From NCBI GenBank assembly GCA_032119795.1, contig JAUMFO010000011.1, positions 186,001-250,000 on the forward strand: 64,000 nt of DNA, read 5' to 3'. Positions 10,555-19,161 of this stretch are shown here, piece after piece. How positions within the stretch are numbered: the stretch's first letter is position 1; each line of letters opens with the position of its first letter. Position numbers and translations under genes: made by a program. Below the pieces are notes generated by a model, which saw nothing but the letters and a program-made list of their open reading frames with translations, was not told the origin of the DNA and made no database searches. Origin of the DNA: JAGIBJ01 sp032119795 (lineage in GTDB: Bacteria; Actinomycetota; Thermoleophilia; Solirubrobacterales; Solirubrobacteraceae).

Positions 10555-11075
10555 GCACCTACGGAGGCATCGAGTTCGGCCTTGAGGCCGACGACGGCCT
10601 CGGCGTCGTCAAGGTCGCCGGCACCATTGAGGCCGGCCGGTTCAGCTACGTCGTCGACCAGGCAGGCACCGAGCACGGCCCCTACGAGGGCTCAGCCGAG
10701 TCGCTGCCGCTGGCGCTCGCCGACCTCATCGACCTTGGCCCGCGTGTCGAGCCAGCCGAGGACGCGGCGGTGTTGTTCGTCGAGGCCGATCAGCTCCAAG
10801 GCACGGGCCGCGCGTCGCTCGCGGAAGGCTGGGATGACGAACTTCGCGTCGGCACCCCGATCGCGAGCGAGCACTGGCTGCTCTGGAGTGCCTGGGCCGC
10901 ATGGCAGGTAGGAGACGAGCCACAGGTCGACGGATTCACCGTGATCGACGGTGGCGACGACGGCCTGGCCGCCGTGCTCGAACTTGAGGACGGCATCGCC
11001 CTTGAGCCGTGCACCTCGACAGATGTGTGGATCGCCCTCTGCGGCCTGCTGCCGCGTACCGCCGAACTCGGCTAG
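10551..11075 (+). CDS. Acidic soluble protein of unknown function, operon member
   Basis: 174 residues from ATG 10551 (ATGA overlap with the previous stop). It is rich in Asp and Glu, with no membrane segment or signal, and has a Trp-rich centre (EHWLLWSAWAAWQVGDEP). I do not recognise the family. Small acidic proteins inside toxin operons are often immunity proteins that bind basic toxins; the putative effector at 7920 is strongly basic, which is compatible with that. Start and stop overlap on both sides imply fixed stoichiometry with its neighbours. Confidence 0.55.
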   Translation: MSTYGGIEFGLEADDGLGVVKVAGTIEAGRFSYVVDQAGTEHGPYEGSAESLPLALADLIDLGPRVEPAEDAAVLFVEADQLQGTGRASLAEGWDDELRVGTPIASEHWLLWSAWAAWQVGDEPQVDGFTVIDGGDDGLAAVLELEDGIALEPCTSTDVWIALCGLLPRTAELG

Positions 11076-11620
11076 TGGCACAGACTCAGGTGCGGGGCGA
11101 CTCGGCACTCAGCGCACAACCCGACCCGACCAGCTCGTGGCTTGTGGCGGCGCTGATCGTGGTGACCGCCGCCAGCACGTTCGTGATGTTCGTGCCGTTC
11201 TGGACTGGAATGGCCGGGCTGGCGTGGTCGAACGACCACGCCTGGGAGCTGACCTACCTGTCGCTCGGGGCGCTTGCGCTCTGGCTCGGGTGCGCCTGGG
11301 CCTACTCGGCGATCGTCTGGCCACCCCCGACCGGCACAAGTGCGAGCGGCGCCCCGCGGCAAGTCACCACGCCTCAGCTCGTGCTGTCGACGATCTTCAT
11401 GGCTGGGGTGCTCTTCCTCCAGGTCTCATTCCCAGCGATCTTCTTGGTGGAGATGGTCTCCGGAACCAGCGCAGAGATCTACAGCGGCTGGATCATCGCC
11501 GCGTTCATCGTCCCGGCTGCTCTGGCGCTCCTCTCAGCGGCCATCTCTGCCAGACCTCGCCTGCTGATGACCGACGCGATGATGCGGTTCCACGGGCTGG
11601 ACCCCGACACGGAGCCTTGA
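11075..11620 (+). CDS. Four-helix membrane protein, last gene of the operon
   Basis: 181 residues from GTG 11075, which overlaps the previous TAG by one base (TAGTG). Hydrophobic segments at about 22-42, 60-82, 100-125 and 133-158; the tail is short and polar. No known domain. It ends 34 bases from the convergent gene at 11655. Together with the protein at 8960 it brings membrane components to an operon that otherwise encodes soluble products. Confidence 0.55.
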   Translation: MAQTQVRGDSALSAQPDPTSSWLVAALIVVTAASTFVMFVPFWTGMAGLAWSNDHAWELTYLSLGALALWLGCAWAYSAIVWPPPTGTSASGAPRQVTTPQLVLSTIFMAGVLFLQVSFPAIFLVEMVSGTSAEIYSGWIIAAFIVPAALALLSAAISARPRLLMTDAMMRFHGLDPDTEP

Positions 11621-11654
11621 GGATCCGGCGCTGGCGCTGCCTCGTGGCTTGCGC

Positions 11655-12596
11655 CTAATAGGTGCAGTCTCGCGCGCCGCGGACCCAGACATAGCCCGTG
11701 TAGATCTCGTTGGGCTGTTGCCCCGCGGCGACGGTCTGGGTGTTCCAGTACTGGCCGGTGGCGGCGCCCTGGGCCGTCACGTCCCAGCGGTAGTTGACGA
11801 CGTTGTTGCTCTGGTCGAGGATCGCGTAGCTGACGGCCCAGGACCCGTCGACGGCCTGGTTGGCTCCGGTGACGGTGAGGTTCGTAGCTGGCTGGCGGTT
11901 GATGATGTCCGCTCCCGAGACGTTGGTCAGGCGGCAGTAGTACATGTCGCCATTCGGGAAGTGCCCGAAGTGGTAGACGCTCGGGCACGAAGGCCAACCG
12001 GCCACGCAATCCGTGAACCGCGAATTGAGCAGGAACGGGAGGATCGCGTTCGCCGCCGCCTGGCCCTCGAGCGCCGTGGCCGGCGTCCCGAAGAGTGGCG
12101 CGGGGGCGGCCGGGGGCGTCGCTCCGGGGGTCGTCGTCGCCCCCGGCGTGGTGGTCGCGCCCGGCGTCGTAGCCCCGGGTGTCGTCCCACCACCACCGCC
12201 TCCGGCGGCCGGCAGTCCTGCGACGGCCTTGACGGTCTTCTTCGGCCCGGACTTGGGCGTCACGACGACCGAGACCTTCTTGCCGACGAGCGCCTGCGCG
12301 GCCGTCTGGGCTTTGCCCTTGAGCACCGCCGACCGCCACGTGCCGAGCGCGACGGCGGCTCGGGCGGCCTTGGCCTTCGTCAGCTTGTAGCTCTTGCCCT
12401 TGGCGGTGAGCGCGAGCTTCGACGGCTGCTTGGACTTGGCGACCTCAACGTCGCTGGAGAGCACCACCACGAGCCGGCTGCCGGAGCCGCTGGGCTCGAC
12501 GGTGACGGCCGCCGCGAGCTTGGCAGCGGCTGGCGACGGCAGGGCAAGCCCTGCCGCCAAACCGATCGCAACGACCACCGACCTCGCCCAGCGCAT
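11655..12596 (-). CDS. Secreted protein with Pro-Gly-Ala-Thr linker
   Basis: 313 residues from ATG 12596, chosen because an AGAGG precedes it and a signal peptide (MRWARSVVVAIGLAAGLALP, then SPAAA) follows at once; a longer frame to 12686 overlaps the upstream gene. Residues 30-125 form a Lys-rich beta domain (SKLALTAKGKSYKL, KKVSVVVTPKSGPKK); 130-165 a linker of tandem TTPGA units; the C-terminal 140 residues contain four Cys, NGDMYYCRLTNVSG and a Tyr/Trp-rich end. Probably transcribed with the gene at 12665, 68 bases upstream. No enzymatic motif seen. Confidence 0.7.
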   Translation of the reverse strand: MRWARSVVVAIGLAAGLALPSPAAAKLAAAVTVEPSGSGSRLVVVLSSDVEVAKSKQPSKLALTAKGKSYKLTKAKAARAAVALGTWRSAVLKGKAQTAAQALVGKKVSVVVTPKSGPKKTVKAVAGLPAAGGGGGGTTPGATTPGATTTPGATTTPGATPPAAPAPLFGTPATALEGQAAANAILPFLLNSRFTDCVAGWPSCPSVYHFGHFPNGDMYYCRLTNVSGADIINRQPATNLTVTGANQAVDGSWAVSYAILDQSNNVVNYRWDVTAQGAATGQYWNTQTVAAGQQPNEIYTGYVWVRGARDCTY

Positions 12597-12664
12597 GCCA
12601 CCATCCTCTGGCACGTTGCCGCTTCGCGCAAGTGGAGTCCGTCGAACGTCGAGCCGCGTGAGGG

Positions 12665-14101
12665 CTACTCCTCGCCGAAGGGCCACTCCTCCTCAGGCAC
12701 AAACACCGGGCAACCCGGCACGGTGTACGTCTCTTTGAGGGTGCGGCCGGTGTGGTCGACGACCGTCCACTCAACCGTCAGCGGCACGTCATCGGTCGGC
12801 ACCTGCACGCTGTAGGCCTCGTCGCGCGGCTCGTCATTGTTGCCCGACGGAATGATCGGGGCCTGCGTGTTCTGCACGCGGTCAAGCAACACCGTGCTGC
12901 CAGAGCGGAGCGTCAGGTAGGCGCGGCGCGGCGCCGGCGCCCAGGCTGCCGGGCGGGCGAGGTAGGCGCCGAACGCACCGAACGGCCCGTAACACTGCGG
13001 GGTGGCCTGGCCGCCGTAATACGCGGCTGGCGAGAGCGGCTGGTTGGCGGCCAGCAGCTGGCCCTCAAGCGCAACGATCGCAACCTGCTCGTTGAACGGG
13101 AGCACGGCGTAGCGGCCATTGCGCGAGATGGAGAACTTCGACGAGACGGCAGCGGTGCCGTCGGCGAACTGCCGCGAGTACGCGCCACCGAAGACCGACC
13201 ACGTGTTGCCGGAGAGGACCTGTGCCTCGGGCGCGGGGCCGTAGGCGTAGCCGGTGTCTGGGCCGACGGCCACACGATCACCGGACGGCGAGATCCACAG
13301 GATGTACGGCGTGCCGATCGCCGCGGGGATCGCTTTGCGCGTCTCGGCGCCGGTCGCGAGGGTGCGCGTGACGAGTTCCTTGCCGCCGCTGGGAGCGTCG
13401 GCGAGGTAGAACGCCTTGTTGCCATTCGGGCTCACGTGCGCGCGGCTGCTTACCTCGGTGCGAACGCCGTTCTTCACGATCACGCCACCCTCGGTGCCGG
13501 CAGTCTCGTCGTAGAGCCACCCAGCGAGGACGGTTGCATCGTCGCTGAGGCTGTAGCGATCGACGCCAACGTAGCCCGGCGTCGGCGTGGTGACCTGCCC
13601 GGTCGCGACGTCGAAGAGGCGCACGCCAAGCCCGTAGTTGGAGTAGGCGACCGTCCGGCCGTCGCCGCTCAGCGTGGCGTTGCTAAACCCGGAGGCCGGG
13701 AGCGTCACGACGGGCTGGGGCGCGCCGCCGCTTGGCTTGGCGATCGCAATCGCGGAACCGCCGAAGTTGAAGTCGTAGGTGAGCAGCGTGCGCTCGGCGC
13801 GGTCGACGTCGAAGACCTGGCCGGTGGCGTTCACCGGCGTGGTGCGGTTCGTGAGCGTGTTGCGCAGGTAGCTCTTGGTCTCCGGGAAGAACCCATTGCT
13901 CGGGGTGAGCGTCGAGTAGATGCCGAAGATGCCGGTGTCGCTGGCGACGCCCTCCACCGACTGGCCGACGGGCGACGACGCACCGAGCGGGCCGTCGCCG
14001 CGCGAGATCTGCTCGTAGGTGGCGGCGCCGGCGGACGGCGCGGCGAGCGCGAGAGCTGCGGCAGCCAGCAATGGCGCGCGCCGAAGGGACAGGGGAGACA
14101 T
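12665..14101 (-). CDS. Secreted beta-propeller protein (TolB/PD40-like)
   Basis: 478 residues from ATG 14101, with AGGAG eight bases upstream and a clear signal peptide (APLLAAAALALAAPSAGA). The body has repeated short blades of the kind seen in WD40-like PD40 propellers: SGDGRTVAYSNYG, LSDDATVLAGW, VSPNGNKAFYLAD, ISPSGDRVAVG and ISRNGRYAVLPF. Two Cys near 380 and 465 may bind. Exported, probably binds surface or matrix ligands; no catalytic motif. The first gene of a two-gene unit with 11655. Confidence 0.75.
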   Translation of the reverse strand: MSPLSLRRAPLLAAAALALAAPSAGAATYEQISRGDGPLGASSPVGQSVEGVASDTGIFGIYSTLTPSNGFFPETKSYLRNTLTNRTTPVNATGQVFDVDRAERTLLTYDFNFGGSAIAIAKPSGGAPQPVVTLPASGFSNATLSGDGRTVAYSNYGLGVRLFDVATGQVTTPTPGYVGVDRYSLSDDATVLAGWLYDETAGTEGGVIVKNGVRTEVSSRAHVSPNGNKAFYLADAPSGGKELVTRTLATGAETRKAIPAAIGTPYILWISPSGDRVAVGPDTGYAYGPAPEAQVLSGNTWSVFGGAYSRQFADGTAAVSSKFSISRNGRYAVLPFNEQVAIVALEGQLLAANQPLSPAAYYGGQATPQCYGPFGAFGAYLARPAAWAPAPRRAYLTLRSGSTVLLDRVQNTQAPIIPSGNNDEPRDEAYSVQVPTDDVPLTVEWTVVDHTGRTLKETYTVPGCPVFVPEEEWPFGEE

Positions 14102-14170
14102 AGGGAGCTCCTGCTCGCGCCGAGAGAGCTACGGCGCGTTTCGATGGGACCGGCAGGAGCGTATTGGGCG

Positions 14171-14213
14171 CCGGTGGCCGTTTCGGAACGTCGTTCTAAG
14201 AACCGGCCACCGG
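14171..14213 (-). terminator. Hairpin after ptsI
   Basis: A perfect 10-bp stem (CCGGTGGCCG at 14171-14180 with CGGCCACCGG at 14204-14213). It lies between the stop of ptsI (14251) and the start of the gene at 14101, all on the minus strand, so it can separate the two units. There is no U-run. The loop holds its own palindrome GAACGTCGTTC (14186-14196). Confidence 0.6.
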
Positions 14214-14250
14214 GCGGCGGAGCGGCGAGACCGCCCCGCCCTGGTGGGCG

Positions 14251-15915
14251 TCAGCTGACGCCGACGAGCTCCGCGTTCACCGTGGCGCGGCCGTCCGGCG
14301 CCGACGGCGCGCCGACCGCTGCCGCGGCCAGCCGCTGGCAGTCCGCCAACGTGTGGGCGGCGAGCGTGCCGCGCACGTCGGCCAGGGCACCTGGGCTCAT
14401 CGACAGACTCGTCACGCCCATCCCCGCAAGCACCAGCGCGAGTGCCGGATCGCTCGCGGCCTCGCCGCAGACGCCGACCGACTTCCCGAGGCGCTGGCCG
14501 GCCCCGGCGACGCGCTCGATCAGCGCGAGCACCGCTGGCTGCCACGGATCCAGCAGATCGGCGAGGCGCCCCTCCATCCGGTCGGCAGCCATCGTGTACT
14601 GGGCTAGGTCGTTCGTTCCGATCGAGGCGAAGTCGACCTCCGCGAGCACCTGATCGGCGAGCATCGCCGCGGCCGGGACCTCGATCATCACGCCGACCTT
14701 CTCGATGCCATGACTGCGGGCCACCTCGGCGAACTCGCGCGCCTCGCGGGGGGTGGAAACCATCGGGGCCATCACGCTCACCTCGGCGTTGCTGCCGCGA
14801 GCCGCGGCGGCGACGGCCGCCAGCTGCTCCTCGAGCACGGCCGGCTGGCTGCGCGCGAGACGCAGGCCGCGGACGCCGAGCGCCGGGTTCTCCTCGGCCT
14901 CCTGCGCCAGGTAGGGCAGGGGCTTGTCGGCGCCCACATCGAGCGTCCGCACGATCACCGATCGCCCGGCAAACGCGGCAAACACCTGCGCGTAGAGCTC
15001 CTGCTGCTCAGCGGCAGTCGGCGCCGTCTGGCGATCCAAGAAGAGGAACTCCGTGCGAAATAGCCCGACGCCCTGAGCGCCTGGAACGCCTGAGGCCTGC
15101 ACGTCGGACGGCCCGCCGATGTTCACGAGCAGGCGCACCGGGTGGCCGTCGGCCGTGCGACCGGGCCCGTGGCTCGACGCACGCCGCGCGGCCAGCGCCG
15201 CTTGGCGCTCGTGGGCGGCAGAGACTTGGTCCGGTGAGGGATCGGGCGTGATCAGGCCGGTCTGCCCGTCGACGAGAACGGTCTGGCCGTCGCTGAGCGC
15301 GAGTGCTCCCGCGCAGGCGGTGACGGCCGGAATGCCGAGCTGCTTGGCGAGGATGGCGGTGTGGCCCGTCGGGCCGCCGCGCTCGGTCACGATCCCCAGG
15401 ACCTGCGCCGGGTCGAGCGTGGCGGTGTCGGCCGGGGCGAGATCCGCCGCGACCAGCACGAACGGGTGCCCCGGGCTCGGCACGCCGGGCATCGGCACCC
15501 CGAGCAGCACGCAGATCACGCGCAGCTTCACGTCGTCGAGATCAGACACGCGCTCGGCGAAGTACCCGCCAAGCGACTCGAGCTGCGCGCGGTGCCCAGC
15601 AAACGCGGCCTCCACCGCGTGTGGTCCGTCGGTGCCGCCGGCGATCCGCTCGGCGACGGCGTCGGCGAGCGTCGGGTCGGCAGCCATCATCGCCTGCGCC
15701 TCGAGGACAGCCTTGGCGACTTCGTCGGTCGCCGCGGCCGACCGCGCAAAGAGGTCGTCGGTGACGGCCTGCAGCGCGGCGCGCGCCGCCGCCGACTCAG
15801 CGGCGGCGTCCGTCACGGCCGTGGCCGCTGGCAGCGCGGGCGGCGCCGCCAGCTTGGCGACCGGGCCGGCCGCGAGCCCCGCGCTCACGCCGATCCCCTG
15901 AAGCGATGTAGGCAT
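14251..15915 (-). CDS. ptsI: PTS enzyme I
   Basis: 554 residues from ATG 15915, with GAGAGGGAG upstream. Enzyme I takes phosphate from phosphoenolpyruvate and passes it to HPr. The swivelling domain shows the active His185 in RGGPTGHTAILAKQLGIPAV; the PEP-binding barrel shows GLFRTEFLF, IVRTLDVGADKPLPYL, EENPALGVRG, MIEVPAA and SIGTNDLAQYTMAADR, ending with CGEAASDP around the catalytic Cys. Length matches the family (about 560). Last gene of the fructose PTS operon, 26 bases after ptsH; as a general component it may also serve other sugars. Confidence 0.97.
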   Translation of the reverse strand: MPTSLQGIGVSAGLAAGPVAKLAAPPALPAATAVTDAAAESAAARAALQAVTDDLFARSAAATDEVAKAVLEAQAMMAADPTLADAVAERIAGGTDGPHAVEAAFAGHRAQLESLGGYFAERVSDLDDVKLRVICVLLGVPMPGVPSPGHPFVLVAADLAPADTATLDPAQVLGIVTERGGPTGHTAILAKQLGIPAVTACAGALALSDGQTVLVDGQTGLITPDPSPDQVSAAHERQAALAARRASSHGPGRTADGHPVRLLVNIGGPSDVQASGVPGAQGVGLFRTEFLFLDRQTAPTAAEQQELYAQVFAAFAGRSVIVRTLDVGADKPLPYLAQEAEENPALGVRGLRLARSQPAVLEEQLAAVAAAARGSNAEVSVMAPMVSTPREAREFAEVARSHGIEKVGVMIEVPAAAMLADQVLAEVDFASIGTNDLAQYTMAADRMEGRLADLLDPWQPAVLALIERVAGAGQRLGKSVGVCGEAASDPALALVLAGMGVTSLSMSPGALADVRGTLAAHTLADCQRLAAAAVGAPSAPDGRATVNAELVGVS

Positions 15916-15941
15916 CCTCGTTCTCCCTCTCTGGCTGGCGG

Positions 15942-16214
15942 TTACGCGGTGGCGTCGAGATCGGTCGCGACCAAGGCCGCGAGCTCCTCGAGGGCGGCAT
16001 CAGCGCCGTCGCCCTCCGCGGAGAGCACGACCTCCTCGCCGCCCTTCACGCCGAGTCCCAGCACCCCGAGGATGCTGCGGGCGTCGACCGGGTCATCGCC
16101 GCTGCGGCCGATCGTGACCTTCACGGGCTGCTTGGTTGCCGCCTGCACGAACAGGGTGGCGGGACGGGCATGAAGGCCGACCGACGATCCGACGGTCACG
16201 AGACGCTGTGGCAT
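15942..16214 (-). CDS. ptsH: Phosphocarrier protein HPr
   Basis: 90 residues from ATG 16214, with AAGGAGC upstream. GLHARPA places the phosphorylated His at residue 15, as in all HPr. The regulatory-serine region reads DARSILGVLGLGV, with Ser47 at the place of Ser46 in Firmicutes; no HPr kinase is visible here. It carries phosphate from enzyme I to the EIIA at 17750. Gaps of 36 and 26 bases on its sides keep it in the operon. Confidence 0.97.
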   Translation of the reverse strand: MPQRLVTVGSSVGLHARPATLFVQAATKQPVKVTIGRSGDDPVDARSILGVLGLGVKGGEEVVLSAEGDGADAALEELAALVATDLDATA

Positions 16215-16250
16215 GAGACGGTGCTCCTTGGGCTCTGAGTGGAATGGGTC

Positions 16251-17753
16251 TTAGAACTGCGCGGCGGGCCGCGGAGCCTGAGTGGATGAGGCGGAGCCGG
16301 CGCTGCCAGCACCAGCGGGGCTCGACCGCCGCGACTTGAGCAGGATCACCGCGGCGCAGCTGACGCCGGTGCCGAGGAGGATCGCGGCGACGTAGGCGAC
16401 CGGATTGCCGATCAAGCCGACCACCCAGATGCCGCCGTGCGGGGCGCGCGACGTGACGTCGAGCGCCATCGCCAGGCCACCGGCCACGGCGCTGCCGGCG
16501 ATCGCGGCCGGGATTACCCGGAGCGGATCGGCGGCGGCGAACGGAATCGCACCCTCGGTGATGAAGGAGCCACCCAGCAGCCAGGCCGACTCGCCGGCCT
16601 TGCGCTCGGCGTCGTTGAACAGCTTGGGCCGAAGCACCGTCGCCAGTGCCATCGCCAGCGGCGGCGTCATGCCGGCGACCATCACGGCCGCCATCGGGCC
16701 GAAGGAGCCGCTCGCTACGCCGGCGACGCCGAACGTATAGGCGACCTTGTTCACGGGGCCGCCGAGATCGACGGCCATCATGCCGCCGAGGAGCAGGCCC
16801 AGGACGATGCTGCTGGCGCCGTCGAGGCCGTTGAGCCAATCGGTGAGCGCCGTCTGGAGATCGGCAATCGGCGGGCCGACGACCTGGAGCATCAGGAAGC
16901 CGACGACCGCGGTGGCGATCAGCGGCACCACGAGCACCGGCATCATGCCGCGCACGGCGCTTGGCACCTGGATGCGCGAGAGCCACATGGCGACCGCGCC
17001 GGCGAGCAGGCCGCCGACCAAGCCACCAAGGAACCCGGCGCCGATCGCCGAGGCGACGAGGCCGGCGACGAAGCCGGGAGCCAGGCCGGGCCGATCGGCC
17101 ATGGCGAAGGCGATGAAGCCCGCGAGCACCGGCACGAGCATCCCGAAGGCGAGCGCACCGAGCTTGAAGAGGACGCCGGCGAGTCCGACCTCCGCAAGGA
17201 TCTTGGTCGGGTCGGCGATGGCCTCGTAGGTCTTGCCGTCGAAGGTGCCGCCGTTGACCTGGCTGGCCACGTCGGCGCCGCCGATCATGAACGCCAGCGC
17301 GATCAGCAGGCCACCCGCGGCAACGAACGGGATCATGTAGCTGACGCCCGTCATGAGCCAGCCGCGGAGCTGCGTGCCAAAGCTCGCGCCCTCCTCGACC
17401 TTGGTGGCGAGGGCCGGGCCGGCGGCCGCGCTCGCGTCGGCCGGGTTGGCCTCCGCAGCGGCGACGGCGCGCGATACGAGGTCGGCGGCGTGGTTGATGC
17501 CGTCCTTCACGGTGCCCGTGACGATCGGCTTGCCGTCGAAGCGCTGGCGCTCGCGGACCTCGACGTCGGCGGCGAAGATCACGGCGTCGGCCGCGGCGAT
17601 CACCTCCGGCGAGACGGCGTCGAGTCCCGCGGACCCCTGCGTCTCGACGTGGATGATGTGACCGGCCGCTTTGGCAGCCTGCTCGAGGGCCTCAGCGGCC
17701 ATGTAGGTGTGCGCGATGCCCGTGGGGCATGACGTCACGGCGACAATGTTCAT
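16251..17753 (-). CDS. fruA: PTS fructose-specific EIIBC
   Basis: 500 residues; its ATG overlaps the stop of the EIIA gene. Residues 1-105 are the EIIB domain, with the phosphocysteine Cys9 in TSCPTGIAHTYMAAE. A short Ala-rich linker leads to the EIIC domain (about 125-480), with eight or more membrane segments and the motif GGPVNKVAYTFG followed by FITEGAIPFAA, typical of fructose permeases. It imports fructose as fructose 1-phosphate. There is no fused EIIA; that is the separate upstream gene. The C-terminus ends in a Ser/Ala-rich tail. Confidence 0.96.
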   Translation of the reverse strand: MNIVAVTSCPTGIAHTYMAAEALEQAAKAAGHIIHVETQGSAGLDAVSPEVIAAADAVIFAADVEVRERQRFDGKPIVTGTVKDGINHAADLVSRAVAAAEANPADASAAAGPALATKVEEGASFGTQLRGWLMTGVSYMIPFVAAGGLLIALAFMIGGADVASQVNGGTFDGKTYEAIADPTKILAEVGLAGVLFKLGALAFGMLVPVLAGFIAFAMADRPGLAPGFVAGLVASAIGAGFLGGLVGGLLAGAVAMWLSRIQVPSAVRGMMPVLVVPLIATAVVGFLMLQVVGPPIADLQTALTDWLNGLDGASSIVLGLLLGGMMAVDLGGPVNKVAYTFGVAGVASGSFGPMAAVMVAGMTPPLAMALATVLRPKLFNDAERKAGESAWLLGGSFITEGAIPFAAADPLRVIPAAIAGSAVAGGLAMALDVTSRAPHGGIWVVGLIGNPVAYVAAILLGTGVSCAAVILLKSRRSSPAGAGSAGSASSTQAPRPAAQF

Positions 17754-18199
17754 GACGCGATCTCCTTGCGGATGAGGTCGGCCGCTGACGCCGCGTCTGG
17801 CGCCTGGTCGAGTGCCTCGCGGAACGAGGCATAGACGAGGCGACGTGCAAGCGACGCCAGGATCTTGAGGTGCTCGGAGCCGCCGCCGTCTGGGGCGGCG
17901 ATCAGAAAGATCAGGTGGGCGGGGCCGTCGGAGGCGCCGAAGTCGACGCCCTCGCGGCAGCGGCCAAAGGCGAGCGTCGGCTCGGTGACGTGCGCCGAGC
18001 GGGCATGCGGGATGCCGATGCCGCCCTCAAGGCCGGTCGGCATCTGCTCTTCGCGTGCGGCGACGTCGGCGAGGAAGCCGTCGAGGTCGGAGACGCGCCC
18101 GCCATCGGCGAGCCGCTGGGCGAGCGCTCGGGTGACGGCCAGCTTGTCGGTGGCGGGGAGGTCGAGGTCGACGAACTCCGCGGTGATCACGTCGCTCAT
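17750..18199 (-). CDS. PTS fructose-family EIIA
   Basis: 149 residues from ATG 18199. The active His65 sits in GGIGIPHARSAHV, the fructose/mannitol EIIA signature, and LIFLIAAPDGGGSEHLKILASLAR gives the second conserved stretch. It takes phosphate from HPr and gives it to Cys9 of FruA. Overlaps fruA by 4 bases at its end and the fruK stop by 4 bases at its start, so all three are translationally coupled. Confidence 0.95.
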   Translation of the reverse strand: MSDVITAEFVDLDLPATDKLAVTRALAQRLADGGRVSDLDGFLADVAAREEQMPTGLEGGIGIPHARSAHVTEPTLAFGRCREGVDFGASDGPAHLIFLIAAPDGGGSEHLKILASLARRLVYASFREALDQAPDAASAADLIRKEIAS

Positions 18200-19161
18200 G
18201 GACGGGTCCTCTCGGGGGCGATGGTGGTCAGGGCGACGGTCGTCTCATCGACGTCGCTTGGGGTCGGCATCTGGGTGCCTGGAAGTTGGACGGCGGCGGT
18301 GCCGTAGGCGACGGCGCGGCGCAGCGCCAGCGGGCCCCGCGCGCCGGCGGCGAGGAAGCCGGCCAGCGTGGCGTCGCCGGCACCGACGGTTGAGCGCGGC
18401 AGCACGGGTGGGGCGGTGGCGTGGTGTACGCCGGTGTCGTCGATCAGGACGGCCCCCTGGTCGCCCAGGCTCGCCAAGACGGCGCGAGCGCCGCGCTCCT
18501 GGAGGACCGCCGCCGCGGCGCGGGCGCTGAAGGGGTCGGTCACCGGGAGCCCGGCAGCTTCCTCGAGCTCTTCGGCGTTGGGCTTGATGAGGTCGGGCCC
18601 GGCGGCGATCACGTCCGCGAGGATTGGCCCGTCGCAGTCGACGGCCACCTTGACGCCCGCGTCATGCAGCGCGGCGATGAGGTCGGTGTAGAGCCGCGGC
18701 GTCGTTCCGGGCGGCAGGCTGCCGGCGAGCACGACCCAGTCGGCGTTGGCGGCGGCGCGCATCACGGTCACGTGCAGGCGAGTCGCGGCCTCGGAGAGGT
18801 CGGGTCCAGGCTCGTTGATCTTCGTCGTGCGGCCGTCCGGCTCGACGAGCGTGATGTTGGAGCGGATGGCTTCGCCGACGGCGACGGCATCCACCAGCAG
18901 CCCCTCGATCGCGAGGAGCCGCAGGAGCTCTTGCCCGTTGAGGCCGCCAGCGGGGAGCACCGCGGTGGTCGGCACGCCAGCGGCATGAAGCGCGCGGGCC
19001 ACGTTGACGCCCTTCCCACCGGCGTCGAGCTGCAGACGCGTCATGCGCAGCACCTCGCCGGGCCGCAGGGCGGGGACCTCCGCCGTGCGGTCGAGGCTGG
19101 GATTGGCCGTCAGGGTGACGACGCGCCGCGGCGCACCGCCGAGATTTGGCAGGGGCATCAT
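18196..19161 (-). CDS. fruK: 1-phosphofructokinase (PfkB family)
   Basis: 321 residues. Converts fructose 1-phosphate, the product of FruA, to fructose 1,6-bisphosphate using ATP. PfkB signatures: N-terminal TLTANPSLDRT, GGKGVNVARAL, and the C-terminal STVGAGDATLAGFLA with the catalytic Asp. KINEPGPDLS is typical of FruK rather than of ribokinase. The start is ATG 19161, overlapping the fruR stop by 4 bases. Confidence 0.95.
   Translation of the reverse strand: MMPLPNLGGAPRRVVTLTANPSLDRTAEVPALRPGEVLRMTRLQLDAGGKGVNVARALHAAGVPTTAVLPAGGLNGQELLRLLAIEGLLVDAVAVGEAIRSNITLVEPDGRTTKINEPGPDLSEAATRLHVTVMRAAANADWVVLAGSLPPGTTPRLYTDLIAALHDAGVKVAVDCDGPILADVIAAGPDLIKPNAEELEEAAGLPVTDPFSARAAAAVLQERGARAVLASLGDQGAVLIDDTGVHHATAPPVLPRSTVGAGDATLAGFLAAGARGPLALRRAVAYGTAAVQLPGTQMPTPSDVDETTVALTTIAPERTRP

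Noticed and set aside
14186..14196. GAACGTCGTTC as a third copy of the 25-bp motif or an SOS box
   Set aside because: The outer arm at 13 bases is missing, the spacer does not match the actinobacterial LexA site, and it lies in the loop of a terminator-like hairpin.
16437..17732. 431-residue plus frame antisense to fruA
   Set aside because: Low-complexity shadow; fruA is certain.
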